Notes under the pieces: model-generated
Seen by the model: only the letters and a program-made list of their open reading frames with translations
Databases searched by the model: none
Told to the model about the DNA's origin: nothing
DNA from: Methanobacteriota archaeon
GTDB lineage: Archaea; Thermoplasmatota; Thermoplasmata; Thermoplasmatales; ARK-15
NCBI GenBank assembly: GCA_009758405.1
Contig: WSBC01000016.1
Coordinates: forward strand, 62,001-126,000
Direction of reading: 5' to 3'
Length of the DNA: 64,000 nt
Program-made: the position numbers and the translations under genes
Shown: one piece after another, positions 45,580-53,958 of the stretch
Layout: each line of letters starts with the position of its first letter
Position numbering within the stretch: the first letter of the stretch is position 1

Positions 45580-46134
45580 CTACACCTCCATAAAATAGTC
45601 GAGTGATATCTGCCTTGGATCATTATAAATATACCTTTTAACACCCTGGGATTCAGCCATAAATCCATTCTTAAAAATCTCCACCTTAATCCTCTTCACC
45701 TCTAATGGTATATTTAACTTTTCATTTGATGAAAAGATGCAAATTGAATTTAATGTTCCGGCATACCTGCCAAGGGATATTGCTATTGACTTAACAATTA
45801 TATTTTTTTCATCAGGCTTCAGGTCCATAAATGAAACAGGATCATGGAAGAATATGACTAAATCGTAATATTTATCAAGTTCATCCACTATGTAAAGGAG
45901 CTGGTGGTAGGTAAATCCCCTCCTTATGGTAATGTTTAACTTTTTTCCTAATCTTTTAAGTAATGTGTAGATTAGTCTTAGATTTATTGGAACAACATTA
46001 CCAAATATAAGATATACTGAATAACCTAGGTGTTGTGCCTCTATTACTATACTTTCCCATGGAAATGTCTCATATTCCCCTATTAGGTTAATGTACCCCG
46101 GGTTAAATATATCAATAAGTGTCACATGTTTCAA
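45580..46134 (-). CDS. RecA/RadB-like fold protein without Walker A
   Basis: This 184-residue protein follows the strand and helix order of RadB and archaeal RecA-superfamily ATPases. INLIGEYETFPWESIVIEAQHLG sits where RadB has the P-loop, GYSVYLIFGN is the next strand, YYDLVIFFHDP (about 89-99) takes the Walker B position, and SICIFSSNEK plus IKVEIFKNGFMAES form the terminal strands. There is no GxxxxGKT/S, so it should not hydrolyse ATP the usual way. It is first in the operon with the 80-residue protein and the PolB. The fold call is from pattern, not a search, and needs a profile comparison. Confidence 0.6.
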   Translation of the reverse strand: MKHVTLIDIFNPGYINLIGEYETFPWESIVIEAQHLGYSVYLIFGNVVPINLRLIYTLLKRLGKKLNITIRRGFTYHQLLYIVDELDKYYDLVIFFHDPVSFMDLKPDEKNIIVKSIAISLGRYAGTLNSICIFSSNEKLNIPLEVKRIKVEIFKNGFMAESQGVKRYIYNDPRQISLDYFMEV

Positions 46135-46241
46135 AAAGACTCATGTATTAAAATCTTTTACAGGTCCCCATGATAAAAAATTTAAACAAAGTAAAATATG
46201 CATGCAATTAATTACATTAATAAATAGGGTAGGTATAAAAT

Positions 46242-47405
46242 ATGCAATTCGAGATTGATGAAATCAAGGAGCTATGTGATCACTGTTTGGGAAGACTTTA
46301 TGCATCATTAGGCCATGGACTAACAAATGAAGAGAGGGGTAAGGCCATAAGGGTAATTTATGCCATGGAAAAGAACCTCAACCTAAAGGATCTCTACCCC
46401 GAAAGATGCTCTTTATGCAACAACATATTTGAAAAGGTTGATCATTTTGCAGAGATAGTTATTAGGGCCATTGAGGGATATGAATTTGATACATTTTTAA
46501 TAGGAATAAGGAATAATAAGGAGATTATTGAAAAGGAAAAGGGGTTGATGGAAAAGTATGGAAACCTTGGTGAGGATATTGGAAATGAACTATCAAGGGA
46601 AATAGGAAAGGCAGTATATTTGAAGATAGGTAAGGATGTTTCACTTACAGAGCCCGATATAACAATAATAGTTGATACTGATTATGAATCTGCAGATGTT
46701 TACCCTAAACCAATATTCATATATGGAAGGTACAGGAAGCTTGAGAGGGGTATACCACAGACAAGATGGATCCATGGGAAGGGGATGAGCGTAGAGGAAT
46801 ACATTGGCGAAGTGGCAAACTCATACTTCAAGGGAGAAAAATATTACCTCCATGGTGCAGGGAGAGAGGATGTGGATGTTCTTATGCTGGGTAATGGAAG
46901 ACCTTTTGTTCTTGAAATAAAATCCCCAAGGAGGAGAAATATTGATCTTAAGGATCTACAGGAAAGGATCAACAATGAATACAAGGGTAAAATAGAGGTG
47001 GAGGGCCTTACATATGTTAAAAGGGAGATGGTAAAAAGAATAAAGGGGATGGAGAGCAAAAAGGTTTATGTATTGAGAATTGAGTTAGAGAGGGAGATGG
47101 AATTTAAAGATCTTGAGTATAAAATAAAGGGGCTTGAGGGAAAAATTATATATCAGAGGACTCCATGGCGTGAAAGGAATAGAAGACCTGACAGGATAAG
47201 GCATAAGAGGATATATTCAGTAAGATTAATCTCACTTAAAGGAACACATGCTGAAATAGAGATTACTGCCGATGCAGGAACATATATTAAAGAGCTTGCA
47301 CATGGCGATAATGGAAGAACAAGTCCAAGCATATCGGAGTTGCTGGACCAAAAAATAAAAATAGAAAGTCTTGATGTAGTTAAAATACTCGACAGGGAGG
47401 ATTGA
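46242..47405 (+). CDS. pus10: tRNA pseudouridine synthase Pus10
   Basis: Pus10 makes pseudouridine 54 and 55 in archaeal tRNA. The 387-residue protein has an N-terminal accessory domain with two zinc cysteine pairs (CDHC, residues 12-15; CSLC, about 56-59) and then the catalytic domain. The active aspartate is in GAGREDVDVLMLG (about residues 206-218), followed by RPFVLEIKSPRRR, and the late TADAGTYIKELAHGD is typical. It is first of a rightward run with L21e, RpoF, DUF655 and KsgA. It is divergent from the PolB operon by 107 bases. Confidence 0.9.
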   Translation: MQFEIDEIKELCDHCLGRLYASLGHGLTNEERGKAIRVIYAMEKNLNLKDLYPERCSLCNNIFEKVDHFAEIVIRAIEGYEFDTFLIGIRNNKEIIEKEKGLMEKYGNLGEDIGNELSREIGKAVYLKIGKDVSLTEPDITIIVDTDYESADVYPKPIFIYGRYRKLERGIPQTRWIHGKGMSVEEYIGEVANSYFKGEKYYLHGAGREDVDVLMLGNGRPFVLEIKSPRRRNIDLKDLQERINNEYKGKIEVEGLTYVKREMVKRIKGMESKKVYVLRIELEREMEFKDLEYKIKGLEGKIIYQRTPWRERNRRPDRIRHKRIYSVRLISLKGTHAEIEITADAGTYIKELAHGDNGRTSPSISELLDQKIKIESLDVVKILDRED

Positions 47406-47407
47406 AT

Positions 47408-47701
47408 ATGTCAAGGATGTCACACGGCCCCAGGGCGCGTTCTGGGATGAAATTGATGAAGGGAGTAAGAGAGAGGGGTATGCCGCCCATTACACATTTT
47501 CTTAGGCAGTTTGAGATTGGTGATAGGGTGGCAATAGACATAGATCCCTCCCAGCATTCAGGAATGCCTCATCATAGGTTTCAAGGTAGGATAGGAAGGG
47601 TAATTGGCATACAGGGAAGGGCTTATCTTGTTGAGGTAATTGATGGTAGTGTAAGGAAGATTGTTGTTTCTTCGCCTGTTCACTTAAAGAAGGTGCAGTA
47701 G
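47408..47701 (+). CDS. rpl21e: 50S ribosomal protein L21e
   Basis: This 97-residue protein has the family's SRMSHGPRARSGMKL opening, FEIGDRVAIDIDPSQHSGMPHHRFQGR and a VGRVIGIQGRAYLVEV-like strand. The ATG at 47408 follows the pus10 stop by 2 bases and gives the usual N-terminus; a start at 47402 is possible. rpoF begins 5 bases after its stop, the classic archaeal L21e-rpoF pairing. Confidence 0.95.
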   Translation: MSRMSHGPRARSGMKLMKGVRERGMPPITHFLRQFEIGDRVAIDIDPSQHSGMPHHRFQGRIGRVIGIQGRAYLVEVIDGSVRKIVVSSPVHLKKVQ

Positions 47702-47706
47702 TCAAA

Positions 47707-48027
47707 ATGAACAGGAAATATCTGACACTGGAAGAAGTACGTGAAATTCTTGAGAAAATTTCCAAGGAGAGAGAGCTGAACAACCTTCAGAAGAATGTTT
47801 TGAGGCATGCCCAGGAATTTTCCAAAGTTAAACAAAAGGATATTAAGAGGCTTAAGGAAAAGCTCATGAAGATTGAGATTATCAATGAGAAATATGCAGC
47901 AAAGCTTATTGACCTAATGCCAAAAACCCCCGATGAGGTAAGGGTAGTTTTTCTAAAGGATAAGATAATCCCCACACCAGACGACATACAGAAGATATTA
48001 GAGATTCTCCACGGAAAAGGGGAGTGA
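47707..48027 (+). CDS. rpoF: DNA-directed RNA polymerase subunit F (Rpb4)
   Basis: RpoF forms the stalk with RpoE on archaeal RNA polymerase. The 106-residue helical protein has YLTLEEVREILEKIS, AQEFSKVKQKDIKRLKEKL and LIDLMPKTPDEVRVVFLKDKIIPT, which are family hallmarks. It lies between L21e and DUF655, the standard archaeal order. The next gene starts 7 bases downstream. Confidence 0.93.
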   Translation: MNRKYLTLEEVREILEKISKERELNNLQKNVLRHAQEFSKVKQKDIKRLKEKLMKIEIINEKYAAKLIDLMPKTPDEVRVVFLKDKIIPTPDDIQKILEILHGKGE

Positions 48028-48034
48028 AAGGGTA

Positions 48035-48583
48035 ATGGAGGATTTTGCCTATATACTTGATTATCTACCACAGGGTAGAGCAGAGGAAAAAAGCTTCAAA
48101 AAGGTACCTCTTGCCCTTGCAGTTGGGGAGAATGAATTCAAGCTTTTTGAACTTATACCTAAAATAAATACAACCATTACAATAGGTGAAAGGGTTTACA
48201 TAGGAAAGGATATGGATAAGAGAACAAAGGTAGAGCACGTTAAGAGGAGAATCACATATGACGAATTAACGAATGCGGCCCAGAATGAATTGCCCTATAT
48301 ACTTGAGGAGATAGTAAAAAAACAGGAGAAAAGGTTTGTTGATTTCTTCAACAATGCAACTCCTATTACAACAAGAATGCATATGCTTGAGCTTCTTCCA
48401 GGCCTTGGAAAAAAGACAATGTGGGCAATAATAGAGGAGAGGAAGAAGGGTCCATTCAAGGATTTTAAGGATCTTGTGGAGAGGGTAAAACTTTCGCACC
48501 CCCCTGAGAAACTCATAGTGGCAAGGATAATTGAGGAGCTCAAGGAGAGGGACATAAAATACAAGATTTTTGTAGCAAAATGA
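48035..48583 (+). CDS. DUF655 family nucleic-acid-binding protein
   Basis: This 182-residue archaeal DUF655 protein shows the start DYLPQGR, an OB-like N-terminal half (VGENEFKLFELIPK, ITIGERVYIGK) and a helix-hairpin-helix (RMHMLELLPGLGKKTMWAIIEERKK, near residues 118-142). It always tends to sit between rpoF and ksgA in euryarchaea, as here, which suggests a role in transcription, translation or rRNA handling. It overlaps ksgA by 4 bases. Biochemical function unknown. Confidence 0.88.
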   Translation: MEDFAYILDYLPQGRAEEKSFKKVPLALAVGENEFKLFELIPKINTTITIGERVYIGKDMDKRTKVEHVKRRITYDELTNAAQNELPYILEEIVKKQEKRFVDFFNNATPITTRMHMLELLPGLGKKTMWAIIEERKKGPFKDFKDLVERVKLSHPPEKLIVARIIEELKERDIKYKIFVAK

Positions 48584-49332
48584 GAGCAGTAAAAAGACTT
48601 GGGCAGGTCTTTCTAAAGGATAAAAGGATAATATCCTTCATAGTTGATTCCGGTGAGGTTAAGGAGGGGGACACTGTACTGGAAATAGGTGCAGGTCCTG
48701 GAAACCTTACATCAGAAATACTTTCAAGGGGTGCAAATGTAATATCTATTGAAAAATCCACTGAGTATTATCAGCTACTGAGTGCAATATTTAAGGAGGA
48801 GATTGAGAGGGGCAGGCTTACTCTTATAAATGGGGATGCACTAAAAGTAGATTTTCCAAGGTTCAACAAGGTAATATCAAACATACCCTATTCCATATCA
48901 TCACCAATCACATTCAAGCTTTTAAAATACAGTTTTGATCTTGGAATAATAATGTACCAGAAAGAATTTGCCCAAAGGCTTGTCGCTAGTCCTGGAACAC
49001 CAGAATATTCCAGGATTACTGTGAACGTTTACTATTTCGCAGATGTAAAAATATTGAGGAATGTTAAGAGGGGTTCATTTTATCCTATTCCTGATGTTGA
49101 TTCTTCCATAGTTAAAATTTTACCAAGGAGAAAGTTCAGTGTTATTGATGAAAAACATTACTTTGAACTAACAAGAATACTATTTTCCCAAAGGAGGAAA
49201 ACAATAAGGAAAATAATTGGAATGGATGTTCCTTATGGTGATAGGAGGGTAGAAGAACTTACACCAGAACAAATAGCTGAAATATCAGATTATATTATCC
49301 TAAGAAGGAATGAAAATAAAATATTTCAGTGA
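48580..49332 (+). CDS. ksgA: 16S rRNA dimethyladenosine transferase KsgA/RsmA
   Basis: KsgA dimethylates two adenines in the 3' hairpin of 16S rRNA. The 250-residue Rossmann methyltransferase has GQVFLKDKRI, motif I LEIGAGPGNLT, SIEKSTEYYQL, the catalytic NIPYSISSP (motif IV), and the C-terminal domain with LFSQRRKTIRKII. It is complete. Overlap with DUF655 is 4 bases, and its 3' end overlaps the start of the EamA transporter by 23 bases. Confidence 0.93.
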   Translation: MRAVKRLGQVFLKDKRIISFIVDSGEVKEGDTVLEIGAGPGNLTSEILSRGANVISIEKSTEYYQLLSAIFKEEIERGRLTLINGDALKVDFPRFNKVISNIPYSISSPITFKLLKYSFDLGIIMYQKEFAQRLVASPGTPEYSRITVNVYYFADVKILRNVKRGSFYPIPDVDSSIVKILPRRKFSVIDEKHYFELTRILFSQRRKTIRKIIGMDVPYGDRRVEELTPEQIAEISDYIILRRNENKIFQ

Positions 49333-50164
49333 ACTGCTTATCACCACAATGATATGGGGGCTTACTTTCCCTCTACAGAAGGTATCAGTGGACTTTATTT
49401 CCCCCTCACTTTTGATAATGATAAGATTTATGATTGGTTCATTTGCAATTTTTTTAATATTCCCAAAAAGGATCCTCAGTGCGAAAAAGGATCTCATATT
49501 GGCTGGTATATTCATAGGGATTTTTCTTTTCTTTGGTTATTATTTCCAGGTGGTGGGTGTAATATATACAAGTGCAATTAACTCCAGCCTCATAACAGGT
49601 TTATATGTAATAATTTCCCCATTGCTTGCATATGTAATACTTAGGGAAAGGCTGGACCTTAGGGTGGGAATTGCACTAATACTCGCCTTTGGTGGCCTTG
49701 TATTAATTACAGGGTTTTATCAGCATATGCAACTAAACCTTGGTGATTTTCTAACTGTAATTAGTGCAATATCCTATTCATTTCAAGTGGTGTTTGTTGA
49801 TAAATATTCAAAAAAGTTTGATCCAATAGCACTCACATTCTATCAGGTTCTCTTTGTTGTACCATTATCAGTATTATTTATACCAGCACTTCCTGTTTAT
49901 GCATCCTTTAATGCCTGGGTATATTTCTCAATATTCTACCTTAGTCTTTTTGCAACCACGGGTGCAATACTCCTTCAAAATTTAGGACAGAGGGGTGTAG
50001 ATTCAGCCACTGCATCAATGATTTTCGCCCTTGAACCTGTATTTGGAGTATTTTTTTCAATGCTTGTTCTAGGTGAGTCCATGGGATTTAATCAGGTGAT
50101 CGGGTCTATTCTAATAATCATAGCCATGTTCACTGTTGCTTCGAGAAGAAATCATATGGAATAA
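49310..50164 (+). CDS. EamA/DMT family transporter
   Basis: This is a 284-residue membrane protein with ten hydrophobic segments in two EamA repeats: one starting LLITTMIWGLTFPLQKVSV and the second near GDFLTVISAISYSFQVVFVD. The pattern ALEPVFGVFFSMLVLGE near the end is a family hallmark. It probably exports amino acids or other metabolites; the substrate is unknown. Its start lies inside the last codons of ksgA, and its end overlaps the convergent PP-loop gene by 35 bases. Confidence 0.88.
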   Translation: MKIKYFSELLITTMIWGLTFPLQKVSVDFISPSLLIMIRFMIGSFAIFLIFPKRILSAKKDLILAGIFIGIFLFFGYYFQVVGVIYTSAINSSLITGLYVIISPLLAYVILRERLDLRVGIALILAFGGLVLITGFYQHMQLNLGDFLTVISAISYSFQVVFVDKYSKKFDPIALTFYQVLFVVPLSVLFIPALPVYASFNAWVYFSIFYLSLFATTGAILLQNLGQRGVDSATASMIFALEPVFGVFFSMLVLGESMGFNQVIGSILIIIAMFTVASRRNHME

Positions 50165-51560
50165 AATTGTTATCCTTAAGAATAACTGCCCCCTTTACAT
50201 AATCCCTATAGATATTAAATACATCCCTGTAACCAGGAGGTATATGGTCTATTGGTGAATTCCTATCATCAAAGTGGAGCATTTCCACATGCTCGTGTTC
50301 CCTTCCATCAAGCTTGAATCCTCTATTCTTAAGAAGGAAAAAGGTGTGTTCCCTCTCATCAGGATCAAGTCTTAACTGTACCCTTGATAGATTTTCCTCA
50401 AGCATCTTTACATGCTCATCCTTGTAGTTTATCTCCCTTGGATCCCCATCGTTTGCAACTATGAAAGACATTACTCCCAAGCATTTTGTACAAGTGCCGC
50501 ATGGAACTATCTCACCATCCTCGAAATGACAAGAATGGCAAGATCTCTGATATCTGTATAAATCGTGATATCTTTTAATGAGTATCCTTTCAACTATCAG
50601 CCCAGTTATGGGTCTTACAATACTCCACTGCATAATATCAAGGCCCTTGGATTTAAAATAGGCAGTATTATATTTATCAAAATCAACACTCTGATCATAT
50701 ATTCCATAGTAATGTCTTATACCGTGGTAAAAGTAATCAGCCCTGGGGTCATCATACTCACTCCCAAGTAGTATGTTGCCAATGCTGTATTTTAAAAATA
50801 ATGGTAACATTGAAAATATATATGGGCCGAAGATGAAAAGCCTGATAGGATATGTATCTGCCCTTATTTTCCTATGATCCTCCCTTATTATCTTTAGATG
50901 ATCGAGCATAAAAAGGTAGAATCTATCCACATTTGACCAAACCTTTTTTGTATTTTTGTCTTTTTTTGCCAAGGCCTTATATGCCGGTAGGGCTGTTCTC
51001 CAATGCCCTCCACTTTCATTAAAGAATATTGGATATACTTCCTTTCCCATCTCCTTCAGAAGACCATAGGTAAGAAGACTTTCCTTCCCTCCGGATGATA
51101 GCACCGCGGCCCTATCTCTGTTAAATTTGGAAGAAAACCTTTCATTTGAAATCCCTGAAAAGATTAGCCTTGCCCTTGTTTCTGCATTCTCCGGCTTTAT
51201 ATCCTCCTCAGAAGGAATGTATTCCTTTTTTATAAAATCTGCCCTTCTCCTGCAAATCTTGTTTACAAAAATATCCCTTGAAATTATATCCATGTTATCC
51301 TTTATATATCTTCTGTCCTCATTACTAAGAGGAAAATTGAAATGTATCTCATCTGAAAAAAGGCCGTAATTTATTATAGGCATTGAGACCATTAATCTTG
51401 CAAGATTTGATATATTTTCTATGGAATCAATGTCCTCCTGATAAGAAAAAATAAGTTTAAATGTGTATTTTTTGTCCAGTGTTATTTTCCCTTGAATGCT
51501 TCTTTTCTCGATTAAAGGTTCATCAATATCTATCCTATCGAAGCTTTTAAGGTCTAAAAT
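50130..51560 (-). CDS. PP-loop ATP pyrophosphatase-type protein, MurL-like layout
   Basis: This N-type PP-loop protein has the AMP-forming motif SSGGKES (residues 155-161 with the long start), then PIFFNESGGHWRTALPAY, ADTYPIRLFIFG, ILLGSEYDDPRA and IYDQSVDFDKYN. A cysteine cluster follows: CHSCHF and CGTCTKC, likely a zinc site. The order resembles bacterial MurL epimerases, which adenylate and invert a terminal glutamate; this is recall, not a search. An ATG at 51392 would give 420 residues, but the frame stays open with protein-like sequence for 56 further codons. No ATG/GTG/TTG lies in that stretch; an ATT at 51560 sits 6 bases after GGAGG. It overlaps the upstream gene by 7 bases in that case. 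Confidence 0.65.
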   Translation of the reverse strand: MLDLKSFDRIDIDEPLIEKRSIQGKITLDKKYTFKLIFSYQEDIDSIENISNLARLMVSMPIINYGLFSDEIHFNFPLSNEDRRYIKDNMDIISRDIFVNKICRRRADFIKKEYIPSEEDIKPENAETRARLIFSGISNERFSSKFNRDRAAVLSSGGKESLLTYGLLKEMGKEVYPIFFNESGGHWRTALPAYKALAKKDKNTKKVWSNVDRFYLFMLDHLKIIREDHRKIRADTYPIRLFIFGPYIFSMLPLFLKYSIGNILLGSEYDDPRADYFYHGIRHYYGIYDQSVDFDKYNTAYFKSKGLDIMQWSIVRPITGLIVERILIKRYHDLYRYQRSCHSCHFEDGEIVPCGTCTKCLGVMSFIVANDGDPREINYKDEHVKMLEENLSRVQLRLDPDEREHTFFLLKNRGFKLDGREHEHVEMLHFDDRNSPIDHIPPGYRDVFNIYRDYVKGAVILKDNNFIPYDFFSKQQ

Positions 51561-52642
51561 TGATATCCTCCCCTTACATAAGGCTTTATTTCTTCCTTCC
51601 TCTTTGAAAGCATATCAATAAGCCTCATTGCAATCTTGTTAACGCCTGTGTAGATTGGTGCATCTACTGGAACACCATATTTCTCTTCATATTCATTTAT
51701 GTATGAAGGTACCTCATATTCATTCATCCTTTCAGTGTTCAAAGTAATTCCTGTCACAGGATGATCTGAGAGAAGCTCTATTATTTTCATAAATTTACTC
51801 ACATCTGGTATAGGGTATTTTTCAAAACCGTCATAAAATACCCTCTTAGGTGCATGCTGGAGTATTATTGCCTCAGGTCTTGCAGCCGCTATTATTTCAA
51901 ATCCACCTGGATATGCAGGATGTAGTATACCTCCCTGTCCCTCAATTAGAATAAAGTCTGGATGGTGATCCTTCCAGGCCCTCACCACCTCACTCTCTAT
52001 ACCACCAGCCACAAAGTCATTTATCATTGCATCAATCAGTGCAACATATTCTGCCCCCTGCATCCATGCTGTTTGTCCCGTGCCAACAAATATTGCCTTA
52101 TATCCCATCTCTTTTAGTGTTTCTGTTAGCATTATTGTGGTTGTCCTCTTACCAATGGCACTATCTGTACCAAGAACTGCTACCTTTATCGAATCCACTT
52201 TCTCAATCTCGCCAGTGAAAAACTCCTGCTTCTTCAGAAACATCTTTCTCACGTCTGTTATTTTAACGCCCATGGATTCTGCAAGGCTTGAAAACTCTGG
52301 ATCATCACTTAAAAATTCATGAAGCCCGGAAACAATGTCCATGCCCATGGAAATTGCCTTTCTAATGTATGGCCTGTACTCCTTTGGGAGGTATCCCCCA
52401 TCGGTGGCAGCACCAACTATGAGTACCTCAGGGTTAAGTGGCATTGTTTCCTCAATGTTTGAATAGATCTTTATGTCCCTGTATTTACCATCAAGAACAT
52501 AACCCGCATCAAGTCCTGCAAAGGTAGAGTCTATTACTCCCACTATCTCATATCTCCTTGAATATCTGACAAGACCGTGTGCAGTTTTGCCATTTGTGGA
52601 TCCATAAACACCCTCAGCGAGAACAATGGCCCTAGGTCTCAT
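51554..52642 (-). CDS. DUF1611 family P-loop protein (DgcN-like)
   Basis: This 362-residue DUF1611 protein shows a nucleotide-binding loop at GTDSAIGKRTTT (residues 158-169), the N-terminal Rossmann-like domain (VIDSTFAGLDAGYVLDGK, VLIVGAATDGGYLP), and LIEGQGGILHPAYPG and TLNTERM further on. In bacteria the DgcN branch of this family N-acetylates D-glutamate. It is not known whether archaeal members do. The ATG at 52642 follows a strong GGTGGTG site and begins PRAIVLAEG; a frame to 52699 is rejected. It is first of a leftward pair with the PP-loop gene, which starts inside its last codons. Confidence 0.8.
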   Translation of the reverse strand: MRPRAIVLAEGVYGSTNGKTAHGLVRYSRRYEIVGVIDSTFAGLDAGYVLDGKYRDIKIYSNIEETMPLNPEVLIVGAATDGGYLPKEYRPYIRKAISMGMDIVSGLHEFLSDDPEFSSLAESMGVKITDVRKMFLKKQEFFTGEIEKVDSIKVAVLGTDSAIGKRTTTIMLTETLKEMGYKAIFVGTGQTAWMQGAEYVALIDAMINDFVAGGIESEVVRAWKDHHPDFILIEGQGGILHPAYPGGFEIIAAARPEAIILQHAPKRVFYDGFEKYPIPDVSKFMKIIELLSDHPVTGITLNTERMNEYEVPSYINEYEEKYGVPVDAPIYTGVNKIAMRLIDMLSKRKEEIKPYVRGGYQF

Positions 52643-52903
52643 GGCGCACCACCTTCGAAGTATTTGAAAAAAATCAAAAATGCCAACTCTCCAAAACACT
52701 TAGGTGGATGGCCGTCATCATCTTCTTCCATTATTTATCACCATAGCCTCAAAGTAAATTGCATAATCATTTACTATAAAAATATTTCCCCTCTTTTTAC
52801 CAAATATTCAATGAAAAATTTATTTTAATGTATTTACAGTATGTATTTTCAAAGGGATTTTTTCCTAGAAAATTTTTGAATATTCCATAAGTTAATAAAA
52901 TTC

Positions 52904-52910
52904 ATATATA
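52904..52910 (+). promoter_or_regulatory. Probable TATA box of the S13-S4-S11-rpoD run
   Basis: ATATATA lies 45 bases ahead of the S13 start. With a usual spacing of about 25 bases to transcription start, this leaves a short leader ending in a GGT ribosome site (52944-52946). The 250-base gap between the DUF1611 and S13 genes is otherwise plain A/T-rich sequence. Confidence 0.4.
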
Positions 52911-52954
52911 GGTAACAATTTAAGGAATGATACTGATAAAAAAAGGTAGAAAAC

Positions 52955-53416
52955 ATGGCGGAAGATAAGGAATTTAAATATATTGTTCGTCTTGCAAATA
53001 CAGATCTTGATGGTAATCGTATTGCAGTTTATGGCCTGATGGGTATAAAGGGATTAGGATACAGGGCATCTGAACTTATTTTAAAGGCTGCAGGAATACC
53101 AAAAACAAAAAAGATTGGAGAACTTAGCGACGATGAGGTTGATAGGCTAAAGAAGATTCTTGATAATCCTGGGGAGCATTTGCCATGGTGGGCGGTGAAT
53201 AGGAAGAGGGATCTTTTAACGGGAAAGAATATTCATCTTCTTTCATCCGATCTTGAACTTGCAATAAAAGACGATATTGATCTCCTTAAGAAGATCAGGG
53301 CCTATAGGGGAATAAGGCATGAAAGGGGATTGCCAGTCAGGGGTCAGAGAACAAAATCCAATGACAGGAAAGGATTGACAGTAGGAGTATCTAAGAAGAA
53401 AGAGGTGAAGACCTGA
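52955..53416 (+). CDS. rps13: 30S ribosomal protein S13 (uS13)
   Basis: uS13 sits in the head of the small subunit and contacts tRNA and the large subunit. The 153 residues show the helix-hairpin-helix YGLMGIKGLGYRASE, the RLKKILDNPGEHLPWWAVNR archaeal insertion and the C-terminal RGIRHERGLPVRGQRTKSN. It is first in the standard archaeal rps13-rps4-rps11-rpoD order, overlapping rps4 by one base. Confidence 0.97.
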   Translation: MAEDKEFKYIVRLANTDLDGNRIAVYGLMGIKGLGYRASELILKAAGIPKTKKIGELSDDEVDRLKKILDNPGEHLPWWAVNRKRDLLTGKNIHLLSSDLELAIKDDIDLLKKIRAYRGIRHERGLPVRGQRTKSNDRKGLTVGVSKKKEVKT

Positions 53417-53958
53417 TGGGGGATCCTAAGTTCAATAGAAAGCTTTATGAGAGTCCTAGGAGACCATGGGAAAAGGAGAGGATTGCTGAAGAGAATAAAC
53501 TTTTGAATAGGTATGGCTTGAAAAATAAGAGGGAGCTCTGGAAGGCTCAATCCATATTAAGAAATTTTAGGGCACAGGCAAGAAGGCTTCAGGCACTAAT
53601 AAGGTACAATGATCCTCAGGCAAAGAAAGAGCTTGATGAAATACTTAAAAAACTTGTTAGATATGGTCTCCTTGATCAATCCAATGCAAGTATTGATGCA
53701 ATACTTACGTTGACTATAGATAATATTCTTGACAGGAGGCTTGAGACCGTTGTTTTCAAGCTTGGCCTTGCTAATACATTAAAGCAGGCCAGACAGTTTA
53801 TTACACATGGGCATATAATGGTGGGTGATAGGGTAGTAAGCATACCCGGTTATTTTGTGAAAAAGGATGAGGAGGGTATGATTAAATACAATCCATTTTC
53901 ACCACTTGCAAACGAGCTACATCCAATGAGGCAAAAGCCTAAGGAGGGTGCAGAATGA
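53416..53958 (+). CDS. rps4: 30S ribosomal protein S4 (uS4)
   Basis: uS4 binds 16S rRNA early in assembly. The 180-residue archaeal form shows [27 protein letters not shown], and the S4 RNA-binding domain with [35 protein letters not shown]. It overlaps rps11 by 4 bases and rps13 by one, so it is part of one message. Confidence 0.97.
   Translation: MGDPKFNRKLYESPRRPWEKERIAEENKLLNRYGLKNKRELWKAQSILRNFRAQARRLQALIRYNDPQAKKELDEILKKLVRYGLLDQSNASIDAILTLTIDNILDRRLETVVFKLGLANTLKQARQFITHGHIMVGDRVVSIPGYFVKKDEEGMIKYNPFSPLANELHPMRQKPKEGAE

Noticed and set aside
47502..47783. Antisense frames over L21e/rpoF and other translation genes
   Set aside because: They have no start context or family features and are explained by codon structure on the coding strand.
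52643..52699. Upstream extension of the DUF1611 gene
   Set aside because: The ATG at 52642 has a strong GGTGGTG site and begins the domain; the earlier frame adds a tryptophan-rich stretch unlike the family.
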